50,258 nucleotides of DNA from Sporothrix humicola (lineage: Eukaryota > Ascomycota > Sordariomycetes > Ophiostomatales > Ophiostomataceae), in contig WNYE01000147.1 in assembly GCA_021396245.1 (NCBI GenBank), positions 1 through 50,258 of the forward strand. Reading direction: 5' to 3'. Below the pieces are notes generated by a model, which was not told the origin of the DNA, searched no databases, and saw only the letters and a program-made list of their open reading frames with translations. Made by a program: the position numbers and the translations under genes. Below are positions 21,811 to 32,166 of this stretch, piece by piece. How positions within the stretch are numbered: the stretch's first letter is position 1; the number at the start of each line of letters is the position of its first letter.

Positions 21811-22359
21811 CTATGCTCCGTCGTATCTCTTTCTCAGTGCGCGATACCGCTTGAGATAGTATCTGTGAGAGGAGAGGAAAGGGATGAATAAAAATTAGCA
21901 GTGCTCGTAACCAAGCGTCGTGTCTACGGTGTCAAAAAAAAGTAAAGGTGAGGGTGATGCAAATCTTTAAACGGGTACAGAGAAGGGCCAAAAAGTACGT
22001 ACAACGCTTCGATTTCTACCATGGGTTTAAGTTAGCCTTTAGGTGACAAAATACATGGAAGGGTGACATGAGGTTGCCTCACCCTTCTGTACGAACTGCG
22101 CACGCGCAATACCCTGACGAATGGCCGCTTCATCCCGCAGGTCAGCATTCGCGGAAAATGCTTTGTGCAGCCGGCGGCGGAAGTAGTCCTGGCCTTGGGG
22201 ATAATCCTTTCCCAGGTTAAGGAGTTCTAGAGGCTATAAGATCCGTGGTTGTTTCTGGCAATGTCTGGCCTCACATCAGACCAGTGCTGTTTGGCCTCGC
22301 TTACCTTTATACATGTTGATAACCTGCCTTCGCAACTCTGCGTTAATTGGTGGTGACAT
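21811..22359 (-). CDS. LYR-motif protein of the LYRM5/ETFRF1 type, four exons
   Basis: A small mitochondrial LYR-family protein; the animal relative regulates electron-transfer flavoprotein. It is invisible as one open frame, so I assembled it: exons 22359-22305, 22226-22083, 22015-22003 (13 nt) and 21862-21811, 87 residues, all phases consistent. Donors are GTAAGC, GTGAGG and GTACGT; a CTAAC branch site precedes the third exon. The product begins MSPPINAELRRQVINMYKEL, continues LLNLGKDYPQGQDYFRRRL and ends EIEALYYLKRYRALRKRYDG. LNLG-DYP, DYFR-RL, FV-KEIEALY and KRYR are hallmarks of this subfamily; the LYR triplet reads MYK here. A link to flavoprotein or Fe-S partners is inferred from the family. 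It diverges from the thioesterase gene. Confidence 0.85.
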
Positions 22360-22995
22360 GGCTCTGGGCGACTGGAGGCGGCGGATAGGACTCTTTCTGT
22401 TTGGGAAGGGAGCCTTTGGAGTATTCGACGTGAGACGAGCAGGGAGCATCCGGAGAAATGTATGGATGGACAGGGAGCTGTTCTTGACGATTCATGCGCA
22501 CGGCGTATTGCTCTGTGCTGAATAAAATCCAGGCCGTTTCTGCCGGCAGTTGCCGTCCTAGCCTGCAGGTAAAGACAACGTCAGTGTTTTGTTGAAATAC
22601 ACAGTGAATCCCTTCCTGCTCCATCGAATGGGCTGGCGGGGGAAGGGATTTTTAAGGTGGGGTATTTTGGCTTTGACGGACCACCTCGAGGTACTAAGCA
22701 TCAGTTTAGTAATTACTCCATATCTATGTAATAATTGTTGAAAATACCCAATCTGGTGCACTTTTACGGGGCACCTTGGTACTCTCTTCAGTAATGTATG
22801 ACCTGGCCCTCGGCAATCCCACAATATGCCGAGACCAGCAGGTACATCCATATATCTTTCTTGCTCGCGCCTCGACGTATTTGATGTTTGTCACGAAAGT
22901 CCGCATATTTTTAAAGACGCCTTTATTTTCCCTTTTCTTGTTGTTTCCTATATCTTTTTGTGGAGGACAGGACCGCGGATCGAAGTGCCGCCGCA
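22360..22995. promoter_or_regulatory. Divergent promoter region, LYR gene and thioesterase gene
   Basis: About 640 bp holding both promoters and leaders. I find no conserved site I would defend and no further gene. Confidence 0.4.
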
Positions 22996-24127
22996 ATGTT
23001 CCCTGCCAGACTGTTACCGTTCCGTAGGGCGGCACGGGCGAGTTATAAACTCGGTGTTGGCCGGATGCCACCGCCTGTTGCAAAATTTCGGCAGCACCGT
23101 TCTGCGCTCCCGGTCCACTTTGCGACCAGGAACAGCTCCGATATTTGGCTTACACATGGCTCGGGGCCGATAAGGCTATTCGCCTCGCAGTCGTCCGAAC
23201 ATTCTACTGTTCTGGAAACTCCTCCGTTACCACCAACCCGGTGGTTGGCTGACCTTCGCAGCCGCGTGGGGAAATGCATCATGTTCGGGTGCTCGGCGGA
23301 GCAGATCTTGGAGGCAGCTGTGGTGGCCCGGGCACTGGCGACTGAGTGGCGGCGGCTCACGGCTGGTAGTGAGGGCTACCTGACTGGTGGACGGCGAGGT
23401 TTGCAGGACCAAAGGGTTGTCTGGGGCGAGATGGATTCGTTCGTACGTAAGACCCTGTGTCCGGTCCTCTTTCCAAGGCTGTGCTTCACTTATCTTCCTG
23501 GCGTCGATAGGCAGTGAAAATGCTAACATCGGTGGATACAGGCCCATGTTAACAATGTCGTATATGCACGATATGCTGAATCCTCCAGAGTTAACTGGGT
23601 AAACCATATCGCCCTTCATGTTGATCCATCCCGGAGCGGCCAGTGGCAAGGTTTGATGCAAGCTCGGGAGATTGGACTCATTATGAAGAGCCTGACAACG
23701 GAGTTCAAGTTTGTAAGATCCCTCCACTCCGCCATGATCGGTTTAAGGCATGCTATTAACGAGGTTCTTATAGCCTATGACGTACCCGGATGCTATTTCG
23801 GTGTACCACCGGCTGCGTATGTCACCCGAGGCTGACCCCGAGTCGACATCACTGTTACTTGACTGTGTTGTGCTGTCACATAGCCATAGGCGCATAGCCG
23901 CGCGCCTGTACGAGGATGTGTCCTTCTATGACTACCGAACCGCATCCAAGACACGAGCCCCGGACTTTGTGCGTAGAGTACTAGCGGACATCTGGGGCCA
24001 GCAGCTGCAGGAGATAGCGCATTCAAGGGCGCGAATCTGGGAACTGGTGGCTGCAGTGGAAAGACTGGAGAAGCTGACTTGGGACCGCGAGGGTGCTGTG
24101 GAGGATCTTGGGGGGCTCGCAGCATGA
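22996..24127 (+). CDS. Thioesterase (4HBT/hot-dog) superfamily protein, three exons
   Basis: Predicted acyl-CoA thioesterase-like protein of the hot-dog fold. Exons: 22996-23442, 23542-23712 and 23774-24127, 323 residues, phase 0 at both junctions; donors GTACGT and GTAAGA; a CTAAC branch site precedes exon 2. The core spans GRRGLQDQRVVWGEMDSF, joined to AHVNNVVYARYAESSRVNW (the hot-dog D-x-F-x-H-x-N-N active-site region is created by splicing), then MKSLTTEFKF-PMTYPDAISV and LLLDCVVLSHSHRRIAARLY. The Arg-rich N-terminus MFPARLLPFRRAARASYKL resembles a mitochondrial presequence. The C-terminus RIWELVAAVERLEKLTW is a short helix typical of the fungal family. Substrate unknown. In-frame GTG codons upstream are not used. 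Confidence 0.82.
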
Positions 24128-25771
24128 TCATGGGGACAGGATATATCACGAGTGGCTGGCTGTACTTTCGGGTATATGTAGTAACTGTACCAGTGCTGCA
24201 TCGCAACCCTCGGCATCGGAATATGGGCGGCCTTACCTGCGGTTTAAGGGCCGACCCCGACCGGTATATATATATATATATACATATCTCTGTCTCTCTC
24301 CTCTCTCTCTCTCTTTATGGCGATTTGTATGGTTCAGTCGCCATGCCGGAGACATCGTGTAGATATCGAGCAAGCGATAACACTTGCGGATTTATGTTTA
24401 GCGGATCTGCGAACTAATACAAATTAACCCTGTGTAGACACATACAGCATAAAAAATCACGCTCTCGGTACCATTTGGCACATATGACTATGCAGTGTGG
24501 TTTGCTAGTTGGTTGCTTGTGTCATATGCGTGTGTATATGCGTGTGTCTATGTTTGTGTATCTATAGTGGGCTTCGTTGGGTTTGTCCTGGATTTTGTTT
24601 TTTGAAGGGGTGGGGGGGGCGGTAAAAACAAAGAAAGCAAAGTGAAGTGTGGAGTTATAGATAGAGAAGGGGAGTAAGTAAAAGAATAACATTATAAAGA
24701 TTTTTTAAAAAAAAAAAAATAAACACGAGAAATAAAAAACGACGAAAGAAAATAATTACATTCTATTTATTACATACAAACGAGAAAACACACATATACG
24801 AAGAGGTTGAAGGAACAACGAGGAGAAAACACAAAATAGCACCATACTGCTTACACGAAAAACGGCACCCGGTAGTTCAAATACTCCCGCGCCCCCTCCC
24901 TGCAAGACCTGGTAACATTACTGACACGTACAATAAATATTACTTATAATTTCTCTTTTCTTTCTTCAGATTTGAAATACGACATATAAACGTAGTTATC
25001 CAAGCTCGAAAACGGCCACTTATGGACAGTGATTAGAGTATATTTAACAAGCAGTAATAGGTTGTCTCGGTTGTACGGAGCATACAATCCGCAATAACAA
25101 TAACCTGTTTATTTTTACAGAGGTTAGAATGCCAACCGCTCGGGGTGATTTGCTAAATCATACTCCGTACATACTGACGATAACAGTTATTACTGGGTAC
25201 GTCTATTTTCGGTCTCACACTGCAACATCGTGCGCCGCATTTGTACCCCGTACGTCGTATTACCTTTGTTGACGAGATGTCCTAGTGTGTGGCGAGGAAT
25301 ACACTCCACTTTTCCGGAGCCATCCAATCAATCGCCCTTTCAGCTGACATAAGATACTAGTTACCAACCTCCGTTGCCTTAATTTTCCTCTCCAAACTTT
25401 CCTTCTTCTCACTCTCCATACTCTGTTATATCACAAGTCACGTCGCCACTCCCACAACAACACGTACTTATATTCTACTCAGCGTACCGGTCGCATCCTG
25501 ACGCTTTGCAACCGGACTCTCAATACCGTGCGTTCACTTGTGGCCGAGTGGTGTACTGGTGCCGCGGCATACTTTCTTTCGCGCTCTTCTATTCAACTGA
25601 AATAGCAGATACGCTTCACTGGCAACTGCGTCTGCATCGTCCACCGCCTTCTGGCCAAAGAGCCCCGTGCACTCCCCCAACAAACACACCGAACCAGCAG
25701 ACCGAATCCCGCTACCGAATCACCACCCCTAGCCCGGAAGTACTAGATAATACTGGGCTGGCTCTATCTGC
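24128..25771. promoter_or_regulatory. Intergenic region upstream of acrB
   Basis: 1.6 kb. Contains a TA/TC microsatellite (24265-24316), a GT-rich stretch (24520-24565), an AT-rich A-tract area (24690-24780), one TACTCCGTA (25161) and one TACGTCGTA (25251). The last few hundred bases are CT-rich, as expected for the acrB leader. No gene is seen. Confidence 0.45.
24265..24316. repeat. (TA)9 followed by CT-rich microsatellite
   Basis: (TA)9 at 24265-24282, then TC-type repeats to about 24316. Ordinary simple sequence, probably length-variable between strains. Confidence 0.9.
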
Positions 25772-28700
25772 ATGCCTCGCGCATCGCCCTCAGCCAAGCG
25801 ACAGCCGGGAGTGGCCAGCCAGCGCGACACTCGAAACGACATCGGCGCCGGAAGTCATGGGAAGCGGACAAACAGGCATCCCCAAAATCCCACATACGGT
25901 CATCCACCTGGAGATGCTTTAGCCCGCCCGTCTTCACCAACCGGCGCCATTGGCACTACCGCATCCTCCAACAGCCCAGCGTCAGCTACGGCCCCCCCCT
26001 CCCCGCCTCCGTTCCTAGCTGCAGCCGCCGCAGCAGCCGCCGCGGCCAACGGCTGTACTCGCGAAGCAGACACTATGGCATCTCCTTTACCCACATACCA
26101 GGGGCAGCAGCGCCACCGCAACTCTGACCCCGCCTCCTTGACCGTTGTTGGTGGTCGCCGTACTAATATCACCGACCGTCATCAACCGCCACCCGACAAT
26201 GTTTCTTTGGCCTCTTCGACGGACTCCTTCGCCGCTGCTACTGCACATGCATCCACCACGACAGGAGTGCCGATTGCCCCAACCCCGCCTGTGGCCTCGT
26301 TCGACGATTCTCATCGGCGTATTGATGTAAATGCAGCCAAGAATGCCAATGTCCACCGTGACACTGGACCTTTCGACCTCGCCTTGACAATTCTTCGATC
26401 CTGTCCCCTATACGATACCATCGCCATTCTCATCATACTCATGCAACTTTCGCCCGTTGTCCTTTCGGTCGTCTATATGCTGTTTACCGTTCTGACCTTT
26501 GTCCCCCCCGTCACTACTAGCTCTGGCCTGAGCTTGACAGAGATGTTCGAGGGTGGGCTTGGCACGCCTGCTTTTACCACCATAATTTGCATGGATGTCG
26601 GGATCCTCCTTGTCTGGCTCTTTCTCTGGAGCCCGCTGCAACTTGTCATCCTTGATTTTGCTCAGGTGGTAATTGCACTTACGCTGGGCGGCGGCTACAA
26701 CAGCAGTGGTTCACAACAGGGATCCGCCAACAATATTTTCGTTTGTCTGGGCATTGTCATTTTCTCCCATTTCAGTCACATCACAACCCTAGAGAAACTT
26801 CCGCATCTTGGCCCCCTGTTTGCCGCCGACCACTCATCAATTTTTGTTGACCACCACGCCTCTGCCCAACAATCATCGAAAATCTCGTCACGCCGGGCGG
26901 GCGGTGCCTCTTGGGTCCGAAACGTTTTTGCGATCCACATTCTCATGCAAGGAATGGTGAGATACATCAGGGAGTGGTACATACGCAGAGAGAAACGGGA
27001 CTCCATGGCCAACCATCAGGGTGATACCGAATCAGGAAGGGCCGCCTACCCCCATGATGCTTCTGTAGAGGCTGCCCTAACCGGTGTTGCGGATACAGAT
27101 ATCACAGCTAGCCACCCATCTATTGCCGACCTTAATCACCACGGCAATGGCATTGCGTCAGTTGTTACAAATAGCAGCACCGTACCCACAAGTGGCTCGT
27201 CCCTCAACACCACAGACATAGACAGTGCTTCGGCCCCTGGTGTGGTCAACAGCGCCGCAACTTCGCCTCCTCCAACGGTTCATGTTTCTTCAAAAAGAAA
27301 GAAAAAACAGAGTGCACTTGTTCGCCTTCGTCAGCCTCTATGGGCCGCTCTAGCTAGCACAAAGATTGTCATGATCAAAGAATACGAGTTGTCGCAAGCT
27401 GCATCAGAATCGGCTGGAGCAGAGGCAACCGATGTTGACAACCTTGGGAATGCGCCCTTTTACGCCCAGCCTAGTCAGATCTGGGTGTGTTATGTCGGCC
27501 ACGATGAAGTCTGTTTCAGCACCAGTGCTTTCCCCAACGAGGACCCAGACAAAAAACGCCAGGGCCCGCCTCTTCAGCCTAGCTCGTCCTTTATCGATAT
27601 CACGAAACCGTTCTATGTTCGCATAAATAATGCCACGTGGCAGCCAACCCGCATCATTCCTGTTGTTGACGGGCAGGATATAATTCCCACCAACGAGGCT
27701 GGCGGTGCGGAACGGTGTTACACGCACAGCACCGCGACCTGTTGGACTGGTGATATTTATGGCCTCACTCCTCTTTCGAGTTATGAGTGCGAGTTTGTCA
27801 GCACTCGCTCTGGCGAGGTTCTTTTCAGTACGAGTGTCAGAACCGCTGCCGCCCCTTCCAAAACTGCTGCTGTGGCAGCTGCAAAGCCGGGTCCTCCCAG
27901 CCAGCTCCGGCCGCACGAGTCACCGGCCACAACAATCAAGGCATCTATCACCATGCAGGAGGCTAAGCTGAATGACGAAAAGGCGAGAGTCAAAACACTG
28001 CGCAGAGACAACAACCGCCGTGTCAATGCCCTGAAGAAAGAAATTGATCGGCTCGCTAGCTCAGTACAGTCGGCAGGTGGAAATGACGACAAGTTCAAAC
28101 AGAAAATTACTCAAAATACGGTCCAGCAAAAACAAGCAGAGCAGGCCATCGAGGACATCGAGGCCGAACTTAAGGATATCAGCACCGTTCCTGAGGAGAT
28201 CCTCGCCCAGTATCGAAACAAGAAAAGCGAATGGGACCGCGAAAAGGCCCAATTTGACGGCGCCGTAGCTTCGTTTAAGAGTTTTAAGAGTGCTGTCGAC
28301 AACGAGGTCCGATCGCTGGAGGACGAGAATGCAACCTTCCAAGCCAAACGAAATAAGATTGCCTCGCGGATTGCCAAGGCTGACAGTGAGCATGCACAAA
28401 TTATGGATGCAAACGCTCGTGGCCTTGATGAGGCTGAGCGCCGTCGTCAAGAACGTGTCAATATTGAAAATGAAATTACACGATCTCGACAGACTTATGT
28501 TGAGCGCCTTGTTGCGATGCAAAACGCCAACGAGGAGAAAGTCCATACGATCGAAGCTTTGCATGAAACAATGCGCTCCTTCTATTCTTCATTTGACAGT
28601 GAGCGGCCGTACGAAAACCGATATGCCATCAATTCTCCACCCGCGGCGCCTCACGGTACCAGCAACATGGTTACGACCGCACCCGGGGCTTGGCCAATCC

Positions 28701-29167
28701 CTCAAGCGTCTTCGACTTCCACATATAACCATCAAGGATTATGGGCTCCAGTGCCGGCTCTCCCAGCATCAGGCACGTCACCCATGGTATCGCATGCAGT
28801 TCCTTCTACCTCATTCATTCACATCCAACAGCTGCACGCAACCCCCATGCAGCCCTTACTCAGAATGCGAGGCCGGTCGTCTTCTATGCTTAGCGATGTA
28901 TCGGGATTCACACAATCCAGCACTGCTGATGACGACAACATAGCAACACAAACCGCCGGCATCGCGCACGCTGTTTCTCGAGGCGATAGAGTTTTTGCGC
29001 CGTCGGTCATCTTGCCTGCCCAGGCTTCGCAGACTGGGACAATCCGAGCCACGTCAGCATTCAGCCCGACTCACGGTGGGAGCGGCCTTGGTTCAGGATC
29101 TGGGAGCAGTGTGGACAGTGGCAGCGGAAGTGCTGGGAGTGTTCGTGACCCGTCAAGTCCTATATGA
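25772..29167 (+). CDS. acrB: AcrB-type ubiquitination-network protein (membrane and coiled coil)
   Basis: A 1131-residue single-exon protein resembling Aspergillus AcrB, which was found genetically with the CreB/CreC deubiquitination pathway of carbon repression. The Ala/Pro/Ser-rich N-terminus includes a run of about ten Ala (near 83-92). Hydrophobic segments lie at about 213-243, 268-305 and 320-332 (IAILIILMQLSPVVLSVVYM; VGILLVWLFLWSPLQLVIL; IFVCLGIVIFSHFS), suggesting a membrane anchor. A basic KRKKKQ patch and a central fibronectin-like region follow (VCYVGHDEVCFSTS ... CWTGDIYGLTPLSSYECEF), then a long coiled coil at about 725-940 and a disordered Ser/Gly-rich tail. The order of segments fits AcrB; identification is from memory of the family. 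Start MPRASPSAK fits the usual MPR- beginning. Confidence 0.8.
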   Translation: MPRASPSAKRQPGVASQRDTRNDIGAGSHGKRTNRHPQNPTYGHPPGDALARPSSPTGAIGTTASSNSPASATAPPSPPPFLAAAAAAAAAANGCTREADTMASPLPTYQGQQRHRNSDPASLTVVGGRRTNITDRHQPPPDNVSLASSTDSFAAATAHASTTTGVPIAPTPPVASFDDSHRRIDVNAAKNANVHRDTGPFDLALTILRSCPLYDTIAILIILMQLSPVVLSVVYMLFTVLTFVPPVTTSSGLSLTEMFEGGLGTPAFTTIICMDVGILLVWLFLWSPLQLVILDFAQVVIALTLGGGYNSSGSQQGSANNIFVCLGIVIFSHFSHITTLEKLPHLGPLFAADHSSIFVDHHASAQQSSKISSRRAGGASWVRNVFAIHILMQGMVRYIREWYIRREKRDSMANHQGDTESGRAAYPHDASVEAALTGVADTDITASHPSIADLNHHGNGIASVVTNSSTVPTSGSSLNTTDIDSASAPGVVNSAATSPPPTVHVSSKRKKKQSALVRLRQPLWAALASTKIVMIKEYELSQAASESAGAEATDVDNLGNAPFYAQPSQIWVCYVGHDEVCFSTSAFPNEDPDKKRQGPPLQPSSSFIDITKPFYVRINNATWQPTRIIPVVDGQDIIPTNEAGGAERCYTHSTATCWTGDIYGLTPLSSYECEFVSTRSGEVLFSTSVRTAAAPSKTAAVAAAKPGPPSQLRPHESPATTIKASITMQEAKLNDEKARVKTLRRDNNRRVNALKKEIDRLASSVQSAGGNDDKFKQKITQNTVQQKQAEQAIEDIEAELKDISTVPEEILAQYRNKKSEWDREKAQFDGAVASFKSFKSAVDNEVRSLEDENATFQAKRNKIASRIAKADSEHAQIMDANARGLDEAERRRQERVNIENEITRSRQTYVERLVAMQNANEEKVHTIEALHETMRSFYSSFDSERPYENRYAINSPPAAPHGTSNMVTTAPGAWPIPQASSTSTYNHQGLWAPVPALPASGTSPMVSHAVPSTSFIHIQQLHATPMQPLLRMRGRSSSMLSDVSGFTQSSTADDDNIATQTAGIAHAVSRGDRVFAPSVILPAQASQTGTIRATSAFSPTHGGSGLGSGSGSSVDSGSGSAGSVRDPSSPI

Positions 29168-29926
29168 GTATACAATCCCTCCTCTCTGTACTTTTTTTAT
29201 GGCTGAATGCTCCTCTCGACCTTTCCCCTCCTATAGTGTATATTGACCTCTTATATGGCTGAGTCGCGAGCCACAAGGAGCGAAAGTTAGATAGTAGGCA
29301 TACTGGTCGTGCCTTCCATGTGTATTTTTTTTTTACATGCCGTGTTTCAACGTTACCTCTGAGGCTGGCTTACGTTTTTTTGATACTTGTTTACTCTCCG
29401 GTGAATTAATATTTACAAAGCCAATAGTTGATTTTGTACTTAAGTAACTTACAATCCAAGAAAGTAATTGAGTAACGGTTTTATTTAACCAAGTCTCGGG
29501 ACCCCGGAATTTACAAGTAAAGATCTATCCATATAAAAGTCTAGTTGTTTTGTGTTGTTTTATGTTATTTTTCTTTTTTTTTTTTTTTTTTTATTCTGCG
29601 CAGGCGCATTTTTTATGTTTAGCACCTTTTATTGTTTTCGCCAGAATGGGTATTATTACATGGTCTAATGCTACAGGCAGATCGCCTGCCCTATCTCCCT
29701 ACGTGGGATTGTTCAATTCACAGTAGTTTGAAGGGCATCGCGCTAAAGCCCATACAGGTGGTTTACGACGTACTGTAGTAGCGTCTTTTTGTGCTTATCT
29801 TCACACGCTTTAAGAGAACAATCTTGCCTAACGATCATACTCTAGACGCGAGCATTTGGGAAGATTTTCTATGAGCCCTCAAACTACCAACCCACATATG
29901 AAGTCATTGCTTTAAGTGTTCAAGCC
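29168..29926. other. Intergenic region with poly-T tract
   Basis: 3' UTR of acrB and promoter of the next gene. A run of T at about 29571-29592 and other short T-runs. TACGACGTA at 29764. No gene. Confidence 0.5.
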
Positions 29927-30775
29927 ATGCCAGGCCTTCAAAGCTCGCGTTGGGCACCCCGCGACAGCCGCCCCAGTTCGGTGCCCGCCCTCCACCGTCA
30001 CCCACGCGAGGAAGACTCTCTGGGGCAAAGCCGAATCATTGCGGTTCACACCAGCTATGCGACCCATGGCGCCGATTCTTCCGCAGTTGACCTCGAGCGG
30101 TACTCAAGGATTGTACGACGTATGAAATGGAAGCTCCCATTCCTAAACATGGCATATCGAGAGGCCACACTTGGCTCAGGTGACCACAGCGGCTCAAATG
30201 AGGCTGAGCTTATGTTCAAGCTTGATTTTTTCGAGTACTACATGCTCTGTGAGCGTGCTCTGGTCCATCTCCAGGGTGTATTTGGTATAACCATATCGCG
30301 CGGCGCTGCCGACGGTACAAAGGGCCCGGCGAGGAACATTCAAAGAAATGCACCGCCTACCCACCGATTTCATGCCAATGTCCTGGAAGCCTTGGACCGA
30401 GTTGAGAACCCGCTTCACAATATCTTAGGCACCGGGGACGTTCGGCACCAGCTGGCAAAAGCCAAAGACTTGCGCAATCGCTGGAAGAACGCCGATGGTG
30501 GTGACACCGTGGCTGTAAGTGGACGTCAAGAGAAAGTGTCTTTGGCACCACTCGCAGCGTACGACCTAGCTGCTATTCTGGGATCTATTCACGAGGGCTT
30601 GGACCGTGCCTTTCTTTTCACGAAGAATTTTGTAGAAGGTGAGGCAGACATACTAGACTCCTCCCTAACGGCGCCTCCCATAAGAGATTATCCGCCCATG
30701 GATATGGACAAGGGCGCGAAAGAAGAAGGGGAATGGGACTTTATGATAGAAGCAATGGACTGGGAAGCAGTGTAG
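29927..30775 (+). CDS. Conserved fungal protein of unknown function
   Basis: A 282-residue intron-less protein. I recognise it as a conserved type in Eurotiomycetes (start MPGL-SSRWAP; RIVRRMKWKLPFLNMAYREA; ELMFKLDFFEYYMLCERALV; HRFHANVLEALD; NPLHNILGTGDVRHQLAKAK; LRNRWKNADGG), but I know no function. No signal peptide or membrane segment; helical overall with an acidic C-terminus (KEEGEWDFMIEAMDWEAV). The genomic words are not limited to non-coding DNA here: a TACGACGTA lies in the frame at 30114. Confidence 0.7.
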   Translation: MPGLQSSRWAPRDSRPSSVPALHRHPREEDSLGQSRIIAVHTSYATHGADSSAVDLERYSRIVRRMKWKLPFLNMAYREATLGSGDHSGSNEAELMFKLDFFEYYMLCERALVHLQGVFGITISRGAADGTKGPARNIQRNAPPTHRFHANVLEALDRVENPLHNILGTGDVRHQLAKAKDLRNRWKNADGGDTVAVSGRQEKVSLAPLAAYDLAAILGSIHEGLDRAFLFTKNFVEGEADILDSSLTAPPIRDYPPMDMDKGAKEEGEWDFMIEAMDWEAV

Positions 30776-31392
30776 CTCGGAGAACTGCAATATAACTACA
30801 GCAGGATGCAGAAGATGATTCTGATCCGTACGGACCTGCGATCAGCAAATTCAAATGTGTTTATATCTATGTGCTAGGATCCTTCTCTGGACTGGAGTGT
30901 CGGATGTAACGAGAGGCAGGCGGTAGATATCTAGATCGTCATACCGGTATATAGGCATTTTATTTTTATTTTTATTCTTGTTATTTTTATTTCCATTTTT
31001 ATCGTTCCGCCTGTGTTCTTCGCTTTGAAGATGACATGCTGCTAGACATTTACTTAGTAATACAGTAAGTTGGTGCCTGACCGATTATATAAGCAGTGCT
31101 TTTTTTCTGTGTTGCGCATTAACGAAACTATGTCTGAACAACAGTGCGGAGAGAGGGACCTAAAATCAAATCAAATAACGCACGCTCCCCCATAACCCGT
31201 TCCAACCCTACTTGAAAACGAAACAAGCCACAAAGCTTCAAATATACGTTTCTACTGCACGCATGCTTCTAGCCTTTTACCACGGCAACTTTCATGGCTT
31301 ACGGATATCGAAAGAGGGCCAGCCATACCAGAATGGTATTCCTTGTCTGAAGACGGACAACCGTTACAAAACACACATATGCTGAAAAGACA
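30776..31392. promoter_or_regulatory. Intergenic region upstream of the stand-alone thioesterase
   Basis: Contains T-rich sequence at 30956-31005 and a TATA-like TATATAAG at 31086-31093, about 300 bp before the thioesterase ATG. No gene. Confidence 0.4.
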
Positions 31393-32166
31393 ATGTTTGA
31401 CACCAACCCAAACCTTATCCAGGACGGCCCTCGGCTAGGAGAGTCAGCTCCTCTGATACTGATACATGATGGAGGCGGAACTGTCTTCAGTTACTACATT
31501 CTTGACGATCTTGACCGTAAGGTCTATGGTATTGCCAACCCACGGTTCAGGTCTGGCATTCCTTGGGCTGGTGGTTTGCATGAGATGGCCGTCTTATATG
31601 CCCGCCTCGTTGCCTCTGCTGTTTTTTCCGGGCCCGTCATTCTAGGCGGGTGGTCGCTAGGCGGTCTCCTGGCTCTTGAGACGGCCAGCGTGTTATCCAA
31701 ATCATACCCCAATGTGAGCGTTGCAGGACTCATTTTTATTGACAGCGTCTGCCCGGTGCCTCCCAAAGAAGGGTGGGGAGGCAGAGAACGGAGCCTGGTC
31801 GAACGCCGCATTGAATGGCCTGCAACAACGGCGCCGTCAACAAAAATTTGCGTGGAGAGATGCTTCAATGAAGCACACCGGATGGTGCGTGACTGGGCTC
31901 TCCCAATTTTCCAGGCACCTCGTGCCATACTTATCCGTTGCCGGGACCCTGTCCCTGTTCCAAATAATGGGCTGCTCTCTGTCGACCTATACCGCGAGGA
32001 TAGCCGACTGGGTTGGGATAATTACTCCAAGGACTTGATCTGGCAAGTCATAGATATCCCGTATCACCACTACAACGTCTTCGACCTTAACCACACTGGC
32101 ATCCTCACCAGCACAGTCAAGACTGCTTGTGAGAGAATAGAAGCAGGGTGGCTCTCGTCCCCGTAA
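31393..32166 (+). CDS. Stand-alone thioesterase-domain alpha/beta hydrolase
   Basis: A 257-residue protein consisting of a single domain like the thioesterase of non-ribosomal peptide and polyketide synthases, but free-standing. LILIHDGGGTVFSYYIL is the oxyanion loop; GGWSLGG holds the nucleophile Ser88; Asp117 in LIFIDSVCP and His225/226 in IPYHHYNVFD complete a plausible triad. Length is close to that of a lone domain. No synthase or acyl-carrier gene is nearby, so a tailoring or housekeeping hydrolase role is as likely as secondary metabolism. No signal peptide. No introns seen. Confidence 0.78.
   Translation: MFDTNPNLIQDGPRLGESAPLILIHDGGGTVFSYYILDDLDRKVYGIANPRFRSGIPWAGGLHEMAVLYARLVASAVFSGPVILGGWSLGGLLALETASVLSKSYPNVSVAGLIFIDSVCPVPPKEGWGGRERSLVERRIEWPATTAPSTKICVERCFNEAHRMVRDWALPIFQAPRAILIRCRDPVPVPNNGLLSVDLYREDSRLGWDNYSKDLIWQVIDIPYHHYNVFDLNHTGILTSTVKTACERIEAGWLSSP

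Noticed and set aside
24265..24316. TA/TC repeat as a special element
   Set aside because: Ordinary microsatellite without flanking structure.
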